A DNA stretch of 64,000 nucleotides, taken from positions 372,001-436,000 of the forward strand of contig NZ_FNAJ01000003.1 of the NCBI RefSeq assembly GCF_900101905.1, written 5' to 3'. The translations under genes were made by a program, and so were the position numbers. The first letter of the stretch is position 1. Every line of letters begins with the position of its first letter. The notes below the pieces were generated by a model, which worked only from the letters and a program-made list of their open reading frames with translations, did not search any database and was not told the origin of the DNA. Of the stretch, positions 1 through 8,255 are shown piece by piece. The stretch is from Myxococcus virescens. GTDB lineage: Bacteria > Myxococcota > Myxococcia > Myxococcales > Myxococcaceae.

Positions 1-1
1 C

Positions 2-256
2 GTGCTGGCCACGGGCTACCTGCAACAAGCCCTGGCGGCGGAAGGCCTGCCGGAGGCGCTCCGCCGCGAAGCCCTGCGCATGCGGGTGGAGTCCGCCTAC
101 CTGTCAGGAGACTGCGGCGCGGTGCGGCACGAGGTCGGTGCACTACCGGACTTTGGCGCCGCCTTCCGGGCCTCCGCCGACGAGTGGCGGGAGCGCTGCG
201 ACTTCGAGGAGAAGACCTTCCGCGGACTGCTGGTGCCACGACAGGCTTTCCGCTAG
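2..256 (+). CDS. C-terminal fragment of an unidentified protein
   Basis: The reading frame is open from the first bases of the window to a TAG at 254-256, so only the last 84 or so residues of a longer protein are seen. The fragment is Ala/Arg/Glu-rich and looks helical, without a motif I recognise. It could be the tail of a TPR-type protein. The next gene starts 66 bases later on the same strand. Confidence 0.6.
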   Translation: MLATGYLQQALAAEGLPEALRREALRMRVESAYLSGDCGAVRHEVGALPDFGAAFRASADEWRERCDFEEKTFRGLLVPRQAFR

Positions 257-322
257 CCACGCTTTTCGGCTAGGCAGGCAGCCAGACAGCGGTGACGTGC
301 CAGCCTGGCAAGGAGGACGTGG

Positions 323-850
323 ATGCGTTTCGAGTCGCGGCATCGGATTCAGGGGACGGTGGATGAGGTGGAGCGCGCGCTCCTCGACGAGCGGTACTTC
401 GAGTTCCTCCTCAAGCACCATGGCGTGCTGCTGGAGTTGCAGCCCCTGGAGGTGAAGCCGGACGGAGACGTCGTGCGCCGCCGCGTGCGCTACCGCCCCA
501 AGCCCGTCATCGAGAAGATTGGCCCCAAGACGGTGCCCCCGGAGTGGTTCGCGTTCATCGAGACGTCCACCTATGACAAGCGCCGCAAGGAGCTGACGTT
601 CGAGAACGTCCCCACCTCGAACAAGATCTCCAAGATGCTGGTGAACACCGGCACCATGCGCTTCCGCGACGTGGGCGGCGGCCAGACGGAGCGGGTGATG
701 GACGGTGAAATCGCCCTCAAGCTGCCCTTCCTCCTCAAGCCGTTGGGGCTCATCGCGGAGAAGGTCATCCAGTCGGAGGGCCTGAAGATCCTCGACAACG
801 AGGTGCCGGTGCTCAACCGGTTCATCGCCGAGGTCATCCGCCCCGGTTAG
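323..850 (+). CDS. DUF2505-like (SRPBCC-fold) protein
   Basis: A 175-residue soluble protein with no signal peptide or membrane segment. Alternating strand-like stretches, a central Pro-Pro-Glu-Trp, and a C-terminal helix beginning near 'KVIQSEGLKILDNE' resemble the DUF2505 family of START/SRPBCC-like small-ligand-binding folds. No catalytic residues are evident. The ATG at 323 is preceded by a strong ribosome site (AAGGAGGA, about 6 nt away). A compact GC hairpin follows the stop. The ligand is unknown. Confidence 0.7.
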   Translation: MRFESRHRIQGTVDEVERALLDERYFEFLLKHHGVLLELQPLEVKPDGDVVRRRVRYRPKPVIEKIGPKTVPPEWFAFIETSTYDKRRKELTFENVPTSNKISKMLVNTGTMRFRDVGGGQTERVMDGEIALKLPFLLKPLGLIAEKVIQSEGLKILDNEVPVLNRFIAEVIRPG

Positions 851-857
851 TCGTCTT

Positions 858-872
858 CCCGCCTCCGGCGGG
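858..872 (+). terminator. Compact GC hairpin after the DUF2505-like gene
   Basis: CCCGCC-TCC-GGCGGG forms a 6-bp stem with a 3-nt loop, 8 nt after the stop at 850. There is no T-run, so this is only a candidate terminator. Confidence 0.35.
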
Positions 873-885
873 GCCTGGGAATGGG

Positions 886-913
886 TTGACTTCCGTTGGG
901 TTGTCCCAATAAG
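886..913 (+). promoter_or_regulatory. Possible sigma-70 type promoter
   Basis: TTGACT at 886-891, a 16-nt spacer, then AATAAG at 908-913 (4 of 6 against TATAAT). The start codon at 922 lies only 8 nt after the -10, so use of this promoter would give a nearly leaderless mRNA. That lowers confidence. Confidence 0.3.
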
Positions 914-921
914 GCCCCGCC

Positions 922-1389
922 ATGCTCAAACGCTTCCTCGCCTTCAGCGTCCTGTCCCTGCTGGTCGCCTGCGCCCCGAAGCGCATCCCCGGCACGGACA
1001 TCGTCGACAACTCCGACACGCGCGCCATTCTCGCGGTCATGGAGGAGTACCGCACCGCGCTGGAGGCCCGGGACGCCCAGGCCATCCAGAAGCTCGTCTC
1101 GCCTTCGTTCCAGGACGACGGCGGCACGCCGAACGACCCCAGCGACGACCTGACGGCGCAGACCCTGGTGCCCTACCTGGAGCGGGTGTTCCCCCGCATC
1201 CAGGGCCCTCGCATCGAGCTGAGCATCCGCCGCATCCAGGTGGGTGACGGCGTGGCCGCCGCCATCTACTACTGGAACGCCTCCTGGCGGATGCCGTCGC
1301 TCCACTCGCGCCCGATGAAGGAGTCCGAGCTGGAGCAGATGGTGCTGCGCAAGGAAGACGGCACCTGGAAGATCCTCACCGGCATCTGA
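922..1389 (+). CDS. Small lipoprotein with an NTF2-like fold
   Basis: A 155-residue protein with a lipoprotein signal: a Lys/Arg N-terminus, a hydrophobic stretch and the lipobox 'LVAC' near residues 12-15. The mature part has the NTF2/SnoaL/DUF4440 pattern: a helix carrying 'AILAVMEEYRTALEARD', a central region, and a C-terminal strand ending in 'TWKILTGI'. Such domains bind small molecules or are non-enzymatic, so no reaction is assigned. It converges with the kinase gene, with only 13 bases between the two stops. Confidence 0.7.
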   Translation: MLKRFLAFSVLSLLVACAPKRIPGTDIVDNSDTRAILAVMEEYRTALEARDAQAIQKLVSPSFQDDGGTPNDPSDDLTAQTLVPYLERVFPRIQGPRIELSIRRIQVGDGVAAAIYYWNASWRMPSLHSRPMKESELEQMVLRKEDGTWKILTGI

Positions 1390-1396
1390 CGCCGTC

Positions 1397-1412
1397 GGGC
1401 CCTCACAGGCCC
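1397..1412. terminator. Weak hairpin between convergent genes
   Basis: GGGCC-CTCACA-GGCCC, a 5-bp stem in the 13-nt gap between convergent stops and running slightly into the minus-strand gene. Only a candidate bidirectional terminator. Confidence 0.25.
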
Positions 1413-2374
1413 AACAGCGCGGCGAAGCCCTCGGGCCCCATGGCATTCAATGCCCGGGCCCGGTGGAGGTAGGTGCGGTAGTCCTTGCGCACCAGCTTGT
1501 CCGCCGGCAGCGGGGACAGGTGGTAGTCGCGGATGCGGCTCGCCGTGAAGCGCACCGCCCCGTAGAGCGCATGGCCGAAGAGGTTCGTGCGCTCCACGGC
1601 GGACAGCGGCCGGACGTCCACGTAGCCACGAATGAATGCCCGGCACAGCTCCGGCAGGTACTGCCCGCCGTCGAAGCACCAGGCATTGAGGGTGATGGCC
1701 ACGTCCAGGCCGTAGTCCTCCCGGCACGCCATCTCGAAGTCGAAGAAGGCGCCCACGCGGTCCCCCAGCCACTTCACGTTGTCCATGAAGAGGTCCGCGT
1801 GGATGACGCCGCGAGGCTCCAGCCCCTGGCGCGCCGTGCGCGCCGTCTCCATGTCGCGTTGCAGCTCACGCGCCACGGCCGCCAGCTCCGCGTCCGGGTG
1901 CGCCGCCAGCGCCTCCAGCCAGCCGCTCACCGTCTCCGGTCCGTAGGGGTTCTCCCGCGAGCCGGTGAAGGACTGCGTGTCGCGGTGCAGCTTGCCCAGC
2001 TCCGCGCCCAGCCGCTCCAGGTGGTCGGCGGTGAGGGCCGGGTGGCGCAGTTCCTCGCCCGGCAGCCAGCGGAAGACGCTGACGCGGCCGCCCTCCAGCT
2101 CCAGGAAGGTCGCGCCGTCACGCGTCGTCACCTGCACGGGCCCGGGGAAGTGGTACGCGGCCAGGTGCGCGAGCAGCGCGGATTCAAAGCGCAAATCGTC
2201 CGCGGAGCGCACCGTGGTGTGGCGCACGAAGTAGCGCCCGCTCTGCGTCTCCACGCGGTGGTTGGTGTTGATGGAGCCTTGGGGAATGGGCGTCACCTCA
2301 CTCACAGCCCCGAGCCCGAATGCCTCCGCGACCCGCTCGAATGCCTCGCGGGGTAGCGCCGTGTGTACCGCCAT
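1403..2374 (-). CDS. thrB: Homoserine kinase, APH-fold type (ThrB)
   Basis: A 323-residue cytosolic protein of the aminoglycoside-phosphotransferase fold. It contains the nucleotide-loop region 'PIPQGSINTNHRVET', the Brenner-like catalytic motif 'VIHADLFMDNV' (HxDxxxxN) and the metal-binding 'FFDFE'. This arrangement and length match the ThrB2 type of homoserine kinase, which phosphorylates homoserine on the route to threonine. A GGGAGGT ribosome site precedes the ATG at 2374. No other threonine-pathway gene is adjacent. A related choline/aminoglycoside kinase is the alternative. Confidence 0.8.
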   Translation of the reverse strand: MAVHTALPREAFERVAEAFGLGAVSEVTPIPQGSINTNHRVETQSGRYFVRHTTVRSADDLRFESALLAHLAAYHFPGPVQVTTRDGATFLELEGGRVSVFRWLPGEELRHPALTADHLERLGAELGKLHRDTQSFTGSRENPYGPETVSGWLEALAAHPDAELAAVARELQRDMETARTARQGLEPRGVIHADLFMDNVKWLGDRVGAFFDFEMACREDYGLDVAITLNAWCFDGGQYLPELCRAFIRGYVDVRPLSAVERTNLFGHALYGAVRFTASRIRDYHLSPLPADKLVRKDYRTYLHRARALNAMGPEGFAALLGL

Positions 2375-2416
2375 ACCTCTGACCTCCCACGTCCGTGTTC
2401 ACGCCGCCGCCCCCCG

Positions 2417-2445
2417 TTGACAGTCGAGGGGACCGTTCCTATCTG
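2417..2445 (+). promoter_or_regulatory. Sigma-70 type promoter for the TPR gene
   Basis: A perfect -35 TTGACA (2417-2422), a 17-nt spacer and TATCTG (2440-2445) as -10, with transcription expected near 2452. It lies between the divergent kinase gene and the TPR gene starting at 2511. Confidence 0.55.
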
Positions 2446-2510
2446 AGCGCGGCTTCTATACCCGGCACTACGGCCGGCGCACATCCAACTCCAGCGCGGG
2501 GGACAGGTCC

Positions 2511-4091
2511 ATGGGCACCGAAGGGCGCAAGGACTGGCAGCGGCGCGAAAGCCTCACCAGCGCGCTGGTTCAGGTGGGCGTGGTGGCGGTGCTGCTCGCG
2601 GGCGCGGTGGTCTTCTTCGTCCACCGAGGCACCGTCCGCAAGCAGACGGAGGAACACCTGCGCGCGGCCCGCACCGCCGCCATGCGTGGCAACCCCGCTG
2701 ACCTCGCCCGCGCGATGACGGAGCTGGAGGCCCTGTTCCAGCTCGACGCCGAGGCCCGTGACGCCCAGGCCCTGGCCGCCGACATCCAGACGGTGCTGTG
2801 GCTGGAGCACCGGCAGCCCGGCGCGGACGCCAAGGCCCGCGAGCACCTCGCCCGCGCCGCGCAGTTGGAGTCACAGTCCGGCGAGCGCTACGGCGCCCAC
2901 GCCCTGCACCTGCTGGCCGCGGGCAAGTCCGCCGAGGCGGAGCAGTACCTGGCCGGGCTCGAGGCCCGCGGCGCCAACAACGCCCGGCTGACGCTGGCCC
3001 GGGCCCTGGCGCTCCAGGCGCGCGGCGACCTTCCCGGCGCGAGGCAGGCCTTCGCTCGCGCGGCGGAGGCGTCCTGGCGCGATCCACGCTTCACCACCGC
3101 GTACGGCGAGGCCCTGATGGACGAAGGCCAGTACCCGCAGGCGGTGGAGGCCTTCGCCAAGGCCACCAGCGTCAACCCGGACCACCTGCTGGCCCGCGTG
3201 TCCACCGCGCTGGCCCACACCTACCAGGGGCGCAAGACGGAGGAAGCGCAGCAGGTGCTCTCCGGCGTGGAGGCCCGGGGCGCGGAGCTGACGCCCGGAC
3301 TGAAGGCCCGCGCGGGCGCGCTGAAGGCGGAGCTGGCGCTGGCCCGCGGCGCGCCCGACGAGGCCCTCTCCGCCGCGGATGAAGCGCTGAAGGCCGTCCC
3401 CGATGAGCACTACGCCCTCTTCGCCCGGGCCCGGGCCCTGGCGGTGAAGCGTGACGTCCAGGCGCGCGCGGCCTTCGAGGCGGCCGTGGCCCGGCGTCGC
3501 AATGCGCCCCTGCTCTACCTGGACGGCGCGCGTGCGCTGCAGACCGCCGGTGACACCGACGGCGCGGTGGCCCTGCTGGACGCGTACGAGGCCACCTTCG
3601 GTCCGGTGCAGACCACCACCCCGGACGGCAAGAAGGCCGGCCTCTTGGAGAAGGACAGCCGCTACTGGCTGGCGCGCGGCGGCGTGCTGGAGGCCGCCTC
3701 CCGTCAGGACGATGCCCTGGTCGCCTACGACAAGGCCCTGGCGGCGCGCGGCGTGGACCTGGCCCGGGCGCAGTACGCCAAGGGCGCGCTGCTACTGGCG
3801 CGCAAGGACTACGAGGGCGCCCGCCCGCTGCTGGCCGCCGTGGCACCCGACAGCGGCGCGGGCACGATGGCGGAGGCCTACACCGCCATGGGGGACCTGC
3901 TCTTCGCGCAGGGCGAGCACGCCGCCGGCTGCCAGCACTACTTCTTCGGCCTCGCGCGCGCCCAGGCGCAGGGCACGCCCCGCGAGGCGCTGGCGGAGCG
4001 CGTGGAGGACATCCGCAAGCGGCTGGTGTCCGCCGGCCAGGCCAGCATGGCCAAGGCCTGGAAGGCGGAGTCGAGCTCGCTCCTAGAGTAG
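2511..4091 (+). CDS. Membrane-anchored TPR-repeat protein
   Basis: A 526-residue protein with one membrane segment near residues 20-40 ('VAVLLAGAVVFFVHRG'), then an Ala-rich, almost wholly helical region with repeated TPR-like units (for example 'YGEALMDEGQYPQAVEAFAKATSVNP'). It is probably anchored with its TPR scaffold outside the cytoplasm. Such proteins mediate protein-protein contacts; no partner is evident. Its stop overlaps the convergent gene by 9 bases. A good sigma-70 promoter lies 66 bases upstream of the start. Confidence 0.7.
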   Translation: MGTEGRKDWQRRESLTSALVQVGVVAVLLAGAVVFFVHRGTVRKQTEEHLRAARTAAMRGNPADLARAMTELEALFQLDAEARDAQALAADIQTVLWLEHRQPGADAKAREHLARAAQLESQSGERYGAHALHLLAAGKSAEAEQYLAGLEARGANNARLTLARALALQARGDLPGARQAFARAAEASWRDPRFTTAYGEALMDEGQYPQAVEAFAKATSVNPDHLLARVSTALAHTYQGRKTEEAQQVLSGVEARGAELTPGLKARAGALKAELALARGAPDEALSAADEALKAVPDEHYALFARARALAVKRDVQARAAFEAAVARRRNAPLLYLDGARALQTAGDTDGAVALLDAYEATFGPVQTTTPDGKKAGLLEKDSRYWLARGGVLEAASRQDDALVAYDKALAARGVDLARAQYAKGALLLARKDYEGARPLLAAVAPDSGAGTMAEAYTAMGDLLFAQGEHAAGCQHYFFGLARAQAQGTPREALAERVEDIRKRLVSAGQASMAKAWKAESSSLLE

Positions 4092-4595
4092 GTCAGTGGG
4101 GCTGATGGACTCCGGGCGGGCGCGCACCACGCGCCACTCGCCGTCCTCTTCCTTCTCGAAGGCGCCTTCGATGAGGTAGGCGTTCAGCACGCTGTCGGCG
4201 GCCAGGTGCTCCACCTTCTCCGCCTGGGAGCGGCCGAAGATGAAGCGCGCCTGAAACTCCCCTTCCGAGGGCGACACCTCGCGCACCTCCAGGTTCGTCA
4301 CGAAGACGCGCACCCACTGGCCCCGCAGCACCTGCGCGGTGAGGATGCCGCGCACGTCCTTCTTCGACCAGCCTCCCTGCCCGTTGGAGCGGAAGCGCTC
4401 GGAGACGTGCTCCATCACCCCGCCCACGTCCTTCGCCTCCGCGGCGCGCGTCATCACCACCACCTGACGGCGGATGGATTCCTCCACGGTGAGCTGCTGC
4501 CGCGGCCAGAAGTACAGCACCGCGCCGGCCGCCAGCAGCGCCAGCACCCCGCCCACCACCTGAGAGCGCGTCACGTTCACCATGGCCCCTCTCAC
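4083..4595 (-). CDS. Single-span membrane protein with NTF2-like domain
   Basis: A 170-residue protein (166 if the ATG at 4583 is used). One N-terminal membrane segment ('VVGGVLALLAAGAVLYFWP') is followed by an NTF2-like domain ('TVEESIRRQVVVMTRAAEAKD' start, 'GEWRVVRARP' end). The GTG at 4595 overlaps the stop of the upstream cyclic-nucleotide-binding gene, so the two are translationally coupled. Role unknown; it probably belongs to the same envelope-signalling transcript. Confidence 0.65.
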   Translation of the reverse strand: MRGAMVNVTRSQVVGGVLALLAAGAVLYFWPRQQLTVEESIRRQVVVMTRAAEAKDVGGVMEHVSERFRSNGQGGWSKKDVRGILTAQVLRGQWVRVFVTNLEVREVSPSEGEFQARFIFGRSQAEKVEHLAADSVLNAYLIEGAFEKEEDGEWRVVRARPESISPTDLL

Positions 4596-5923
4596 GCCGC
4601 CTCGGGCTCGAGCACCAGTTCGTCCGCGTCGATGATTTCCGCGGGCCGCAGCGCCTCGCCAATCTGCTTCAGCCGGCGGTCCGACAGCTGCTCCAGGTAC
4701 GTGCGGATGTCCGGAACGGCCGTCACCAGCTCGTGGAAGGCCGCGCGCTCCAGGAAGGCCGCCGCCGTCTTGCGCGCCGCCGCCACCGTGGCCGTCGCGC
4801 GCAGGCCCGTCAGCAGGGAGATTTCGCCCGCGACCTCGCCCTCGCGCAGCATGCCCAGCGTCACCACGCCGCCCGCCGGGTCCTCCTTCTGCACCACCAG
4901 CTCACCGGCCAGCACCAGGAACAGCCCCGGCGAGTGCTCGCCCTCCACCAGCACCTTCTCCCGGGCCTGGAGCGCCCGGAAGGTGAAGCGCCGCAGCAGC
5001 GCGCCCCGCTCCGACTCCGGCATCGTCTGGAACATGGGCGAGGTGGCCATCAGGTTGCGCGCCATGCGCTGCTGCGCGAAGTCCGCCAGCACCTGCGGCA
5101 CCGCGGGGTGGCTCTTGGCGACCGCGTTGAGGTGCTCGCGGCGAATCTCGAAGACTTCCGTGTCCGACACCGCGGACACCGTCGCCGTGGGCGGAGCGCC
5201 CGTCAGCAGCGCGATTTCACCGAAGATGGAGCCGCCGCCGAGGAAGCCCAGCGTGCGCGCCTCGCCCTCCATCTGCCGCGTCACCTCCGCCTTGCCTGCG
5301 ACCAGGACGTAGAGGGAGTCGGCGGGCTCGCCCTCGCGGCTCACCGCCTCCTCCGGCTTCACGCGGCGCCACGCCATCAGCCGCACCAGGTCCACGAAGG
5401 CATCCCGGTCCAGCTCCGCGAACAGCGGCAGCGGCGGACGGCTGTTGGGGTCCGCGGCGCCGCCCGGGTCCGTCGCGGCCAGCACTTCGATGGCGCGGCT
5501 GGACAATTCCTCGCCCTGCAGCCCCATCAGGTCCGTCTCCACCTTGCCGTCGTAGAGGGTTTCGGGCGGCAGCGGCGGAGGCACCACCGCGCGGCCCGGC
5601 GCGTTGCGCACCGCGCGCGAGTGCACGCGAAACAGCGTCTCCTTCAAGCGCCGCTCGTTGGGCGCCAGGTCCAGCGCCAGCTTGCACGCGGCCATGGCGG
5701 ACAACAGGTAGTCCCGGCGCAGCAAGCCCTCCGCGCAGGCGTGGTAGGCGGTGACGGCGCGCTCACGCTCGCCCAGCTCCGCCAGGCAGCGCGCGGCCAG
5801 CATCCGCGAGCGGTGGTCCGCGGGGACGCGGCGGACCGCCTCGGCGAACACGGCCAGGGCTCGCTCGAACTGGCGCTCCTCGATGAGGTCCATCCCGAGC
5901 TCACGCAGCGACGACTCGTTCAT
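4592..5923 (-). CDS. Protein with TPR-like N-terminus and two cNMP-binding domains
   Basis: About 443 residues from the ATG at 5923, chosen because GGGGAG lies 8 nt upstream. Residues 1-120 are TPR-like helices ('QFERALAVFAEAVRRVPADH'). Two cyclic-nucleotide-binding folds follow, each with the 'GE(I/V)(A/S)LLTG' phosphate-cassette signature ('GSIFGEIALLTGAPPTATV' and 'EGEVAGEISLLTGLRATATV'). There is no DNA-binding domain, so it is more likely a cAMP/cGMP-responsive adaptor than a CRP-type regulator. It lies between two other signalling genes on the same strand. Confidence 0.8.
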   Translation of the reverse strand: MNESSLRELGMDLIEERQFERALAVFAEAVRRVPADHRSRMLAARCLAELGERERAVTAYHACAEGLLRRDYLLSAMAACKLALDLAPNERRLKETLFRVHSRAVRNAPGRAVVPPPLPPETLYDGKVETDLMGLQGEELSSRAIEVLAATDPGGAADPNSRPPLPLFAELDRDAFVDLVRLMAWRRVKPEEAVSREGEPADSLYVLVAGKAEVTRQMEGEARTLGFLGGGSIFGEIALLTGAPPTATVSAVSDTEVFEIRREHLNAVAKSHPAVPQVLADFAQQRMARNLMATSPMFQTMPESERGALLRRFTFRALQAREKVLVEGEHSPGLFLVLAGELVVQKEDPAGGVVTLGMLREGEVAGEISLLTGLRATATVAAARKTAAAFLERAAFHELVTAVPDIRTYLEQLSDRRLKQIGEALRPAEIIDADELVLEPEAA

Positions 5924-5963
5924 CCCTTTTCTCCCCGGCAAATCATGGTCGGCCCGCCGCCAC

Positions 5964-8078
5964 TCACGGCTGGAGCTCGCTCAGATACATCTCCGCCTTG
6001 CGCTTGACGTCGGAGCCTTCCGAGGCCGTCTCGATGACGACCTTGAACATCTCCGCCGCAGCCTTTGGATCCCTATCCCGCTGGATGTAGGCCCGGAGGA
6101 AGAGCTCCTCCGCCTTCTTCTGCAGGTTCTCCAGTCCTTCACGCGCCCGCCCGTCACCCGGGTTGAGCCGCAGCGCCTCGCGGAAGTGCGAGCCGGCCGC
6201 GCCCAGGTCGCCCTTCTTCAGCGCGCTCTGCCCCGCCGCCAGCGATGACGACGCGAGCTGTTCGTCGATGGTGTTCCCCAACGAGCCCCGGAAGCCAATC
6301 TGGCGGTACAGCTCCGCCGCGCGCCGCAGGGGCTTCGCCGCCGCCTCCAGCGAGTTGGCGTCCAGCTTTTTCTGCCCATCCTCCAGCGCGCGCCGGAACT
6401 GGGGAATCAGACGCTTGAGGGCCAGGGCCCGGTCCTTCACGTCCTTGTCCGCCCGGTATTTGTCCATCACCCGGTCGCACTCCAGGACGGCGCGCTGGTA
6501 GTCCCCCCCGTTGAAGCGGCGCTCCACGTCGGTGAAGGCCTCGGCGATGAACTCCTTGCGCTTCTCCTTGGCCACCTCCGCCGCGCGGGCGTTGGCGTTG
6601 CGGGTGCGGCGCGACGCATCCTGGGCCTCCTTCGCCAGCTCGGCCTCCAGGTCCGTCAGCTTCACCTCGTAGGCCGGCCGGTTCAGCGGGGGCAGCTGCG
6701 CGATGAGCGGGCGAATCGTCTCCGGGTCGCGCGAGGCGAAGGACTCCTCCACCTGCTGGAGCCGCCAGGCGATGTCCTTCTCCTCCAGCTCCGTCGCCAG
6801 CTTGCGGCGGATGTCATCCGTCTTCGCCGTGCCCTGCGGCGTCGCCTCCAGCTTCGCGCGCGCCTCGTCGAACTGCTTCTCCTCGATGAGGGTGCGGACG
6901 GCATCAAGGGAGGTCATCACCTCCAGCTGCGTGCGCGCGCCCCGGGCCAGGTTGTCCGCGTCGATGCCCGGCACCAGCTTCTCCGCCTCGCCGACGAGGC
7001 GAATGGCGTTGGCGAAGTCATCCGCGCGCACGGACTCGCGCGCCTGCTGCATCAACACCTTCGCCTTCTCCACCTTCGGGTCCGGCGGAGGCGGAGGCGG
7101 CGGTCCGGACGGAATCAGCATCAGCCCGATGACCAGCACCACCACCAACGCGCCACCACCGCCGATGAGCGCCTTCTGCTTGCCCGTCAGTCCACCGCTG
7201 TTCGAACGCGTCGGCGTGCTGCGGATGGGCGGACGGGACCGGGGCACGGCCACCGCGCCCTTGGCGCCGGAGTTCTCCTTGAGTGATTCAGGCAGCTTGT
7301 AGTTGGCGTTGGTGGCCTCGTTGAAGCGCGGGTCGTTCGGATCCACCTCGCTGCCACGCGCGGCGGCCTGGTTCTTCCGCTTCTCCTCCGCCTCGCGGGC
7401 GGCCGCCTCGCGCTCGCGCTTCTCCGCGGCCTCACGGGCCTCCGCCTGGGCGCGCAGCTCCTTGATCTGCTCCGACTCGTCCACGAAGCGCAGGCGCGTC
7501 TTGCCCATGGAGATTTCGTCTCCATGCTTCAGCAGGCACTCGTCCACGCGCTGGTCATTGACCTGGGTGCCACTGACGCTGCCCAGGTCCCGCATCACCA
7601 CGCCGGCCTGGCCGTACACCAGCTCCAGGTGCCGGCGGGACACGGACTGGTCCTCCAGCACGAAGTCGCAGTCCTTGTTGCGGCCCACCACCATCCGCAC
7701 GCTCTGGAAGCGCTTCTTGCGGCCCTTGTCCGGGCCGTCCAGCACATGCATCTGCACTGGCGGTCCGGCGCGCGTGGCGTCCGCGTTGTCGTCTTCGTCC
7801 TCGTCGCGGGAGCGCCGCTCCTCCTCCACGGACTCGATGGAGGCCACGCGCGTCTCCCCCGTGCGGGAGCGGCCCGGTGACTCCTCGCCATAGAGGTCCG
7901 GGTTGGGCGGCCCATCGTCTGGGTAGCCGTCCTCGCCGGATGCGGGGGCGGCGAAGTCCTCGTCCTCGGACGCGGGGCTGCGCCGGGAGGGGGACTTCAT
8001 GGAGTCTGGGTCCTCACCCGCAGCACCACCGGAACGGCCGGCGCCAGAACGGGAAGAGGGAGGAGGACGAGGAGGCAT
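5964..8078 (-). CDS. FHA-domain, single-span membrane TPR protein
   Basis: 704 residues from the ATG at 8078. A start at 8000 ('MKSPSRR'), with GAGGA about 11 nt upstream, is equally plausible. Order: an acidic disordered region (1-105); an FHA phosphothreonine-binding domain (about 110-200, with 'VVGRNKDCDFVLEDQSVSRRH'); a charged coiled coil (205-240); a membrane span (about 303-325) followed by a proline run; and a TPR-like helical region. The FHA domain lies in the cytoplasm and the TPR part outside it, suggesting it links Ser/Thr kinase signalling to the envelope. It heads a minus-strand run of three signalling genes. Confidence 0.75.
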   Translation of the reverse strand: MPPRPPPSSRSGAGRSGGAAGEDPDSMKSPSRRSPASEDEDFAAPASGEDGYPDDGPPNPDLYGEESPGRSRTGETRVASIESVEEERRSRDEDEDDNADATRAGPPVQMHVLDGPDKGRKKRFQSVRMVVGRNKDCDFVLEDQSVSRRHLELVYGQAGVVMRDLGSVSGTQVNDQRVDECLLKHGDEISMGKTRLRFVDESEQIKELRAQAEAREAAEKREREAAAREAEEKRKNQAAARGSEVDPNDPRFNEATNANYKLPESLKENSGAKGAVAVPRSRPPIRSTPTRSNSGGLTGKQKALIGGGGALVVVLVIGLMLIPSGPPPPPPPDPKVEKAKVLMQQARESVRADDFANAIRLVGEAEKLVPGIDADNLARGARTQLEVMTSLDAVRTLIEEKQFDEARAKLEATPQGTAKTDDIRRKLATELEEKDIAWRLQQVEESFASRDPETIRPLIAQLPPLNRPAYEVKLTDLEAELAKEAQDASRRTRNANARAAEVAKEKRKEFIAEAFTDVERRFNGGDYQRAVLECDRVMDKYRADKDVKDRALALKRLIPQFRRALEDGQKKLDANSLEAAAKPLRRAAELYRQIGFRGSLGNTIDEQLASSSLAAGQSALKKGDLGAAGSHFREALRLNPGDGRAREGLENLQKKAEELFLRAYIQRDRDPKAAAEMFKVVIETASEGSDVKRKAEMYLSELQP

Positions 8079-8255
8079 GGGGTGGGTTCCAGTCTCGAAG
8101 CGCCGGACATCTTAGAGCGCCGTCTCCATGGTGGGAATGCGGACAGGCCGCGGATCAGGGAAAGAACAGGGGCCCTTGAGCGTTGCTCCCGGCGGCGCCC
8201 CCTCCTATGTAGGCTGTCACATACCCCATCGTCTTCACTGCGGGAGTCCCGAAAT

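Noticed and set aside
8082-8255. Extension of TldD upstream to the first codon of the open frame
   Set aside because: The 58 extra codons have no family counterpart, while the ATG at 8256 has a ribosome site and gives the expected length.
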